Of a stretch of 64,000 nucleotides of DNA, positions 57,308-64,000 are shown in pieces. The translations under genes were made by a program, and so were the position numbers. The notes under the pieces were generated by a model. The model ran no database searches. It was not told where the DNA came from and saw only the letters and a list, made by a program, of their open reading frames with translations. Origin of the DNA: Trissonchulus latispiculum (taxonomy: Eukaryota > Nematoda > Enoplea > Enoplida > Ironidae); assembly GCA_030248195.1 (NCBI GenBank), contig JASAND010013672.1, forward strand, positions 1-64,000. Reading direction: 5' to 3'. Each line of letters opens with the position of its first letter. Within the stretch, counting starts at the first letter, position 1.

Positions 57308-57325
57308 CCTTCTGTCCGATGAAGG
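57308..57325 (+). ncRNA. TGTYCGAT-loop hairpin 2
   Basis: CCTTC-TGTCCGAT-GAAGG, the covarying partner of 56358-56375. Confidence 0.6.
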
Positions 57326-57881
57326 TTGTGAGCATCGCTGGAGTGGTCAAGACTCAGATCTTAAGCAGGAATGAAGTGTATGTGTGATTTGTATGAATGA
57401 TTGTATTTTTATTAATAAGAACTCGTTCTAGTCTGAATGTTGTGTAAGTGAGGTATAAGTGGGTATTAATTTCGATATTGTATAATTGTTGCTTGAATTG
57501 TGATTAATTAACAAATAGGATTACGTAGTTCAATACTAGATTACCTAGGACCTTTGTATGTACGCTTTATGTAATGTAGTTGTCAATTGTAATCGAACAA
57601 GTGATTGTCTGAATGGTTATTGATTCTCTGTGTGCATGATTTGTATGAAGTGCCGGAATTATATCAGAACTCATATAATACGCAAGAAAAGTAGTAAAAA
57701 GTAACGTAGTTTTAGGTTGCAAGTCTTGTGTGCATATCTGGAAGTGTGTGAGTACTCGGTTGCGTGGGAAATGTAGGTTTAGGCGCTGTTTAGCAAAATA
57801 TGCAAATGAGGTTAAGGCTATAGACCTAGAGTCACGGGGACTCCGTATTGGGTCCTCATCAGCTTGAATCTGGATATCCTA

Positions 57882-57926
57882 GATTCGTCCGCGTAAGCCA
57901 CTCTTTGTCAAGAGTGCGGACGAATC
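57882..57926 (+). ncRNA. two-tier long hairpin
   Basis: Outer stem GATTCGTCCGC/GCGGACGAATC (11 bp), inner stem ACTCTT/AAGAGT with loop TGTC, 7-nt bulge GTAAGCC on one side. All pairs are exact. Confidence 0.6.
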
Positions 57927-58436
57927 GCAAGAACAGGAATCTATCAAATGGTCGGTATCTTGGTCAAATCAATGTAAATTAAGTTGTAGTGAACGTAGTT
58001 TCTAGTTGCAATTGCTGTACCTTTGTTTCTAAAGTCAGAACACACTATTATTGCCATTCTAATTAAGTCAGCCATATCTGACGTATATTCTGCTCCTAAT
58101 AATGACCGCAACTGCGGCCTAACACCATTTCATGTCGGTGTTCACGTTCAAAGGTAAAACTATTCGACCCCGTTACCTAAAGATTAGCAAGGTTGAAAAA
58201 TCAACCTTGCTCACTTATGACTAATGTGAAATTCATCCATATTAATTACCCACAAATGGCAATAATTGGTTTCAACATTCTGACGATTTTAACTAATGTT
58301 AGGCAATAACTGATAATATACCTGAAATAAGCAACTCAACCGTTAGTTACGTAAGTATTATGGATAGGGTACCAGAACCATCTTCTAATAAAGGCTAAAA
58401 TCACCAGTTTTGTGAATTTATCTAGTGTCCAACGTT

Positions 58437-58790
58437 TAACACTCATAAAATAGGGAGTTGTTACCTTCCCTTGGTAGAACCCAGTAAAGAACAGAGGTTC
58501 TACGCTAAATTATGACGTTTTCATTAAATTTGTGCGTTAACTCTCTTTTAACCGCTAATGTTTTTGAGGACAGGAAGTTGTTACCTTCCTCACTTAAACT
58601 CGCGAAAACTAAAAGCTCTACATTCAAGTATTGTGTTCTCGTCAAACTCACATGCAAATCGCTTTCTAATTAAGTAACACTTAGCAAAGATAGGAAGTTG
58701 TTACCTTCCTTGCTAGGACCCGGAAAACAAAAAGGTCCTAAACTTGATCATCTTAACCAATTTAATGTTTCTCGTGTTAGCCGAATAAAT
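58437..58790 (+). repeat. three tandem about 118-bp units, each with a TTGTTAC-loop hairpin
   Basis: Hairpins at 58453-58470 (GGGAG/CTTCCC), 58572-58590 and 58692-58710 (AGGAAG/CTTCCT), each with loop TTGTTAC. A second stem follows in units 1 and 3: TAGAACC/GGTTCTA (58475-58502) and TAGGACC/GGTCCTA (58714-58740), an A-T to G-C paired change. Unit 2 has lost the second stem. Confidence 0.7.
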
Positions 58791-59538
58791 GGGTACTTAT
58801 CTGTTGTTAAAGGACCCAAAAGTATATCAAACTCGAGTAATAGGTTTTAATCGCACAGAAACAGACTGTAAAAAGAGAAATTAACCTGAAATCATAGTTC
58901 AGCATCGAAGTTGCAATTTCTTGCATAAGAATGCAAGAGATTGCATATAAAGTTAGTATCTTGCTTAAAATCAACTCAAGTGTTGTGATCTTCTTAAAAT
59001 CATTCAGAACTCGTGCTAACTTGTTTAAATCTCAAATCTTCATAACTATTTCGATTTCGCAAGTTTGTTCTAAGTTCAGAAAGCCAAAATGTGAGTAATG
59101 GTTGCTGGGTTCGAATCCCGCACCTATAACTTGTATTAATGGGGTTTTAACCCATTTGATTCAGGTGCGGCTAGCGATATAGACTGATCCTGTTCCACCT
59201 GAAGTCAGACTGTCATTTCATTTGGATCTTGTTAGTGTCATTGCCCTGTCAGAATCGTATGCTTATTACTGAGTGTCCGGATCAAGGACGAGATTGTTTG
59301 GAACGAATTGTTGGGCTGTGTCATATTGGAACCGATTAAGCTGAAGGTACATTGGAGTCGACAGAATCGGATTTAACGGTTAAAGCAGAGACAGTCTCAA
59401 ACAAAGCACCCAGAGTCTATAGTGGGACCTAAAACCTAACAACGAAAGTCCAACCTTGTTTTCGTCTATTCTAAAGTAACTCTTATCCTTTCAACCTAAA
59501 AACATGAATCTTTTCGATCTAATCATCCGTCTCATTGA

Positions 59539-59555
59539 AGGGGTTGTTACCCCCT
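59539..59555 (+). ncRNA. TTGTTAC-loop hairpin (AGGGG/CCCCT)
   Basis: AGGGG-TTGTTAC-CCCCT, exact stem, same loop as in the tandem units but a different stem. Confidence 0.55.
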
Positions 59556-59706
59556 GTCCTTGGGCCTAACTAATTCAGCGGTTATCTCGGTCGTTCGGAA
59601 GTAGAGAATTTAACGAAGAGATTAAAATTAAACTTAACCTGTACTAACCCCATAATCTCCCCAACCGGACCCCCCTTGTGTTTGACCCTTGGCAACCATA
59701 TAGCAT

Positions 59707-59736
59707 CCGAAAGTGCTATTGTTACTAGCATTTCGG
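59707..59736 (+). ncRNA. TTGTTAC-loop hairpin with unrelated stem
   Basis: CCGAAA-(G)-TGCTA, loop TTGTTAC, TAGCA-TTTCGG: 11 pairs with one bulged G. The stem has no similarity to the other members, yet the loop is identical. Confidence 0.6.
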
Positions 59737-60759
59737 GCTCACCCAAAGACCGGAACTGTGCACTACTAACCCATTTAATCTAGTTAATTTAAATTGTTTA
59801 GTAGCTTGCTTTATTGATAATTGTATTGTCCCTTAGTAAGGAGGACGGAAGAAGAGTTATAATTTAACCACACGAATACAAGCATATAGGGATTGCACAA
59901 TAGAGTTTGGTAATAGGCTAAACACTTGCTAGTTAGCTAGTCAAGAAAAGAAAGGAAGAGGAATATAGTAGAGTTGAGTTTAGCTATCGGAACCTTGTCC
60001 CTAACAACAATTAATAATCTGGGTAAATCAGATACTGGCAACTCTTTCAAACCACTGTTGTTTGTCTAATTGTTTATACAGTGTATAGTTTGTGATTCGT
60101 AACGTGTCTTATCCCCTGTACGCAGTGTAATAATCCTGTTCATTGCTTACTGTCACTATTATCGTTGCTAATCTCATTATAGCTATCATTAATAAATTGT
60201 TGTGTCCTAATACTGAGTCCACCTACTAGGACATATGGATCAGATCAAGATTTGGATTCATAGCCCCTGTACAAGTAAGTGTTTAAATTGAACCCTTGGT
60301 CCCGACAAAGACATCACCATCATCGTGCTAGATTCTTGATTTGGCAATCAAGATTCTCAATCAGTGTTCTTTGATACAGACCTGATTCATCTATCCAGAT
60401 ACGGCAAGTGTCGACCCCGCTTGCTGCTGACATCCCTTGGATCCCCATCCTCTTCAAACGAACTCACACCTAGACCCCATCCAGGTTGACCGCAAGGAAT
60501 CTTTGGTTCTGGACAAATCACCTTCCGAAGATCCTGTGCCTAAGTTTATCCTCACCGATAAACGAGTCGACCTTCCGTGTACTAGAAGTGGTTGATACCC
60601 AGAGTCAGTCGTGATAGACTGTTGCGGAATTTGGAATCCCGATCTTACCCACTTCATTACACATTAGTAGATTGCTTATAGTATTCCGAAACTACTGATA
60701 CTTCAAATTCACAGTCCTTGATTGCTGCTGCTGAATAGACATAGAGGAAAAGTTATTAA

Positions 60760-60948
60760 CTAACTGCAATTTTTGTAGCAGTGTAGGTAGACCACCACAT
60801 CACACTGAGTGTAACCGTTGTATTTGGACAGTTGGGTGATTGCAGGCAAGCACTGATTCTTAGTGACAACACTTGAGTTCAGTGTAGTTAAGCTTGTTTG
60901 CATCAAACTGAGCAACATTAGTCCAATCAGAAAGTATCCGTATACCAT
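60760..60948 (-). CDS. candidate small secreted cysteine-containing peptide
   Basis: 62 codons: a signal peptide (FLIGLMLLSLMQTSL), then a short mature part with four Cys (NQC, TQC, LHC, KNC) and one NSS sequon. CTATAAAA at 61008-61001 lies 53 bases before the ATG, well placed for a TATA box. A possible 34-nt intron (donor GTTAGT after KNC, pyrimidine-rich TTTTCCTC...TTCAG) would extend the protein by about 20 residues with one more Cys (KDCEFE) before TAA. No family recognised and no function claimed. It could be a chance frame, but the promoter and signal peptide together argue otherwise. Confidence 0.4.
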   Translation of the reverse strand: MVYGYFLIGLMLLSLMQTSLTTLNSSVVTKNQCLPAITQLSKYNGYTQCDVVVYLHCYKNCS

Positions 60949-61000
60949 GACCGTTTTGCTGAAATTGGTTGCATGAAAGAGTCTACTTTTAGGTCAGAAT

Positions 61001-61008
61001 TTTTATAG
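61001..61008 (-). promoter_or_regulatory. TATA box upstream of the small secreted ORF
   Basis: CTATAAAA on the minus strand, 53 bases upstream of the ATG at 60948, implying transcription from near 60975. Confidence 0.35.
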
Positions 61009-61302
61009 TTTACAATCGTTGTTCATTATACGTTATGTTTACCTATAGTTACATAGCAAGATGGCAGTTTAAGTATTTAGCGAATTTGTAGCGAATTTTA
61101 GAGTTGTTAACAAGACTTATTCCAACCCATAACTAGCTTAGAACCTGCTTCCTGCAATTGCACTTCTATAAACTACAGAGTGACATGTGCATAACTACTT
61201 CGGTATACGAAAACTTTCTGAATTCTGAGGTGGGGATTGAACCACGAACCCAAAACCTTTGACTACCTCTAACGCTATGCTCGGGCACAGTCGAACCAAG
61301 CT

Positions 61303-62355
61303 TTAGGGGGGAGGTCCATTTTTGTCATTTATTCTACTTTCTCCCATCTCGCTGATTTTTATATATGTTATTTCATTGTCCAAACGGTATATTTTAATGA
61401 GTTTTTAAAATTGAAGTCGTAGGTCTATAGGCTATTAAGTAATTTCAGCTCAAAGTTAAGATCTGATGTCTTAAACATAGGAAATCAGAAATGTAGTCAA
61501 GTTTTTTGCGTGCGGCAGAGAAATCTCACGAATTTTAAAATGGATCCGTGGATTCGTCCAAGCTTTGTATCGTATTATTTCCATGTTTCCGGACTGTGAT
61601 TTGTAGGAATCAAAATTTTAAATTTTAAATTCAAAAATTAAATGTTTAAACTTTAAAAAATTTTAATGAATTTTCGAATTATTAAAATTTGAATTGGTAC
61701 AAATTTTAATATTTCAAAAATTCATTAAAATTTTCTAGAGAAATAATACAATATAAAGCTTGGACGGATTCATTTTAAAATTCGTGAGATTTCTCTGGCG
61801 CACGCCACAAAGTGACGACCTTTCTAATTTCCTATGTTTAACACGTCAGATTTTGAACTTCGTCACTTTGTGGCGTGCGCCAGAGAAATCTCACGAATTT
61901 TAAAATGAATTCGTCCAAGCTTTATATCGTATTATTTCTCTAGAAAATTTTAATGAATTTTTGAAATATTAAAATTTGTATCAATTCTAATTCTAATAAT
62001 TCGAAAATTCATTAAAATTTTTTTGAAGTCCGAATTTAAAATTTTGATTGCCACAAATAGTAGTCCACAGTCCGGAAACATGGAAATAAAACGATATAAA
62101 GCTTGGACGGATCCACGGATCCATTTTAAAATTCGTGAGATTTCTCTGTCGCACGCAAAAAACTTGGCTACATTTCTAATTTCCTATGTTTAACACGTCA
62201 GATTTTAACTGTGAGATGAAGTTACTCAATAACCGTAAGACTTACGACTTTAATTTTAAAAATTCGTTAAAATTATACTGTTTGGACAATGAAATATGCA
62301 AATGTCAGTAAGATCGGAAAAGGTCGAAAAATGTCCCAAAAGTGGACCCCTCTAA
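61303..62355. mobile_element. foldback MITE family A, copy 3 (double palindrome)
   Basis: Ends TTTAGGGGGGAGGTCC and (reverse) CTTTAGAGGGGTCC. Two palindromes follow each other: one centred near 61690 and one near 61975, sharing AGAGAAATCTCACGAATTTT four times. The family core (AACATAGGAAAT) is shared with 18.1 and 33.2 kb. Confidence 0.8.
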
Positions 62356-62623
62356 AGTTTAAGTTAGATACCAAGATTCAGTCTTTCTGCGTGTTTTACT
62401 GTATTCATCTAAACAAGTCTATCCAGGTTCTAGTGCAAATGACCCTAATTCGGGTTCATCCACATTAAAGCTCTCTTTGCTGTCACCCTCAGGCTTGTCA
62501 ACTCAGGTTCGATGAGCGGCAGCTACCGATTAGACTAGACTCATGGTTCTCGTAAAAGTGCTCACTAGTATGTAGTTTGTGACCTGTGCTGGATATTAAC
62601 AAGAGTGCATAATTGCACTGCTA

Positions 62624-63220
62624 TTAAGAAGAAGAGTAGACACTAGAGGGCTTCTCTTCACTGCATTGCGTAACGGTGCTCCGACCACAATACGCGAATA
62701 TTCCCCCGTTAGGGGGGGGCGTCGACCAAATCGATATTGCATACCCCCCTCCGTTTGGTGGGGGGTAGTCAACAGCCAATCAGATTGCAGAAACCTCTCC
62801 CCCCTCCGTTTGGTAGGGGGATAGAGCAGAGGATTACGGTAGTTTTTGTTCTATTCGAAAATGGGTCCCCGTTTGGGGGGGGGTCACAAAAAGTGGTCCC
62901 CGTTTAGGGGGGGTCGCCAACAGCCAATCAGAATGAGCAAAACTTAGCCTCCTTGCGCGCCCCCCCCCCCAAACGGGGACCTCTTTCAGCGACCCCCCTA
63001 CCGGGGACCTCTACCAGCGACCCCCCCCCCCCCAACGTGGACCCCTTGTGACTACCCCCCCACCAAACGGGGACCACTTTCGGCTACCCCCCCCACCAAA
63101 CGGTGGGGGGTATACCTGTCGACCCCCCCCAAAGGGAGGAACATTCTAGTATTGTGGTCGGAGAACCGTTACGCAGTGCCAAGAAGAGGAGCCCCCTAGT
63201 GGCTTACTCTTCTTCTAATA
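62624..63220. mobile_element. 600-bp foldback element with CCCCCC/GGGGGG core
   Basis: Ends TTAAGAAGAAGAGTAGACACTAG and its reverse. The arms hold GGTGCTCCGACCACAATAC. The core alternates GGGGGG and CCCCCC with CAAACGGGGACC. A half copy lies at 3.74-4.11 kb. Confidence 0.8.
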
Positions 63221-64000
63221 TATAGGAGAAAATCATGGACTCTTGATATTAATTCATTAATTAATTAAATTTTCCACAAATTCCTGATATATTTGCATGC
63301 AACTAACCTACAATTATTTGCACCTTTCAGTTCTATCATAATATGTTTATGTAGACTGTCAAAACACTGAAAACTCACTACTGAAAAATGGCACAAAAGA
63401 ACTCACAAATATTCAGGTAAGATAAATCAAGAGTATATATTGTATTCTATTGCTTATGATTCAACTTTCCTACTGCAACACAATTATTGGATTCTATCAC
63501 ACCGACTTCAAACATTATTTCGATACAGATAATGCTAATATGAACTATATAAGGCGATTCTTGCTTGTAAAAAAACTACTTGTGCCAAACGAAACACCTG
63601 CCGCAGAAATACCCGCTAGGGCAATTATTTGAAGCTTTCGTCAAAAGCCCAGTAACCATTACGTCATATAAGATCTGTTGTACATAAACAAGGTCTAACT
63701 GTACGCGCAACACTTAGGCCAGGAGTACGGCTAAGGTTCAGTGTTGTTCCCCGGCCCAATTTTTCGTGGTAACGCCGCTGCATCGGTCGTTACCAGCCGG
63801 CCGGCACCAGTTCTGGCTGGCTATCCAAAATACAATCCAAAAATACGAAACATTTGACAGTTTTCAAGGTAGATGATTGCCAGTATAAGCAGAGGGGACG
63901 GAAAAGGATCACCGGCCGGCCAGTAGTTTGACAAACTGGCTTTTGATTGGTCGATCGGCCGGGGTGCACGGGCCAACCTGGGCCCACTGTGAACCTGGGC
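63221..64000. other. right edge, no gene seen; GGCCGG repeat at the end
   Basis: Plain AT-rich sequence and then GGCCGG clusters from 63794. The 60-codon frame at 63450 has no support. Confidence 0.4.

Larger units (their letters stand above)
55131..60360. other. hairpin-rich ORF desert, candidate structured RNA or unknown element
   Basis: Over 5 kb with only two frames above 60 codons (56064 and 56264), both lying on hairpin repeats. It is packed with exact stem-loops, among them 55134-55160, 55209-55240, 55663-55698, 55750-55780, 55817-55836, 55923-55948, 56681-56703, 56961-56985, 57882-57926, 58186-58211 and 58912-58945. Stems are GC-containing and spacers AT-rich. Some hairpins share a loop with changed stems (see the separate entries). 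No rRNA, intact tRNA, protease, polymerase or capsid signature is visible and the ends are undefined. Confidence 0.6.

Overview
This window is nuclear DNA from an animal. The main gene is an extracellular heparan-sulfate 6-O-endosulfatase (SULF family), a metazoan gene type. It is broken into small exons with GT-AG introns and sits among foldback elements, hAT-like elements, satellites and a Penelope-like element. The many marine-invertebrate-style MITEs and short introns suggest an invertebrate, but the phylum cannot be read from the sequence. Exon borders below were set by hand from splice sites, reading phase and resemblance to the SULF family, not by alignment software.

2.2-40.3 kb (+ strand): 18 SULF exons give about 890 codons. 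They cover the catalytic domain (metal-binding DDQD, formylglycine motif CCPSR, DHGYH), a hydrophilic domain with a furin-like site, a Tyr/Asp-rich exon and a strongly basic stretch, and the conserved Cys-rich C-terminal domain. The signal-peptide exon is not seen, and the exon 10/11 junction is uncertain. The last 10.5-kb intron before the Tyr/Asp exon carries a candidate opposite-strand gene (22.8-24.0 kb). It encodes a signal peptide, Ser-Gly/acidic sites, one membrane span and a very short tail, so it looks like a small membrane proteoglycan, a possible substrate class for the host enzyme.

Introns and flanks: hAT-like elements with 8-bp target-site duplications lie at 0.69-1.83, 18.9-19.07, 25.52-26.36, 26.86-27.22, 41.68-44.56 and 44.57-46.59 kb. 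A 5'-truncated Penelope-like GIY-YIG element lies at 12.15-13.39 kb with 15-bp duplications. Large palindromes lie at 27.36-28.49, 33.21-33.94, 42.74-43.10, 46.78-47.39, 48.11-49.70, 61.30-62.36 and 62.62-63.22 kb. Satellites lie at 10.25-10.63, 13.8-14.1, 28.63-29.09 and 29.16-30.69 kb. A foldback element at 43.33-44.36 kb carries a tRNA-shaped gene.

50.5-60.4 kb: a long poly-G tract, a 2.1-kb duplicated unit with a decayed tRNA-Lys, and then a stretch almost free of open frames but crowded with strong stem-loops. Several hairpins keep the same loop (TTGTTAC, or TGTYCGAT) while their stems change in a base-paired way. This is the most unusual part of the window and may be an undescribed structured RNA or mobile element. 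A short signal-peptide ORF with a TATA box follows on the minus strand at 60.76-60.95 kb.
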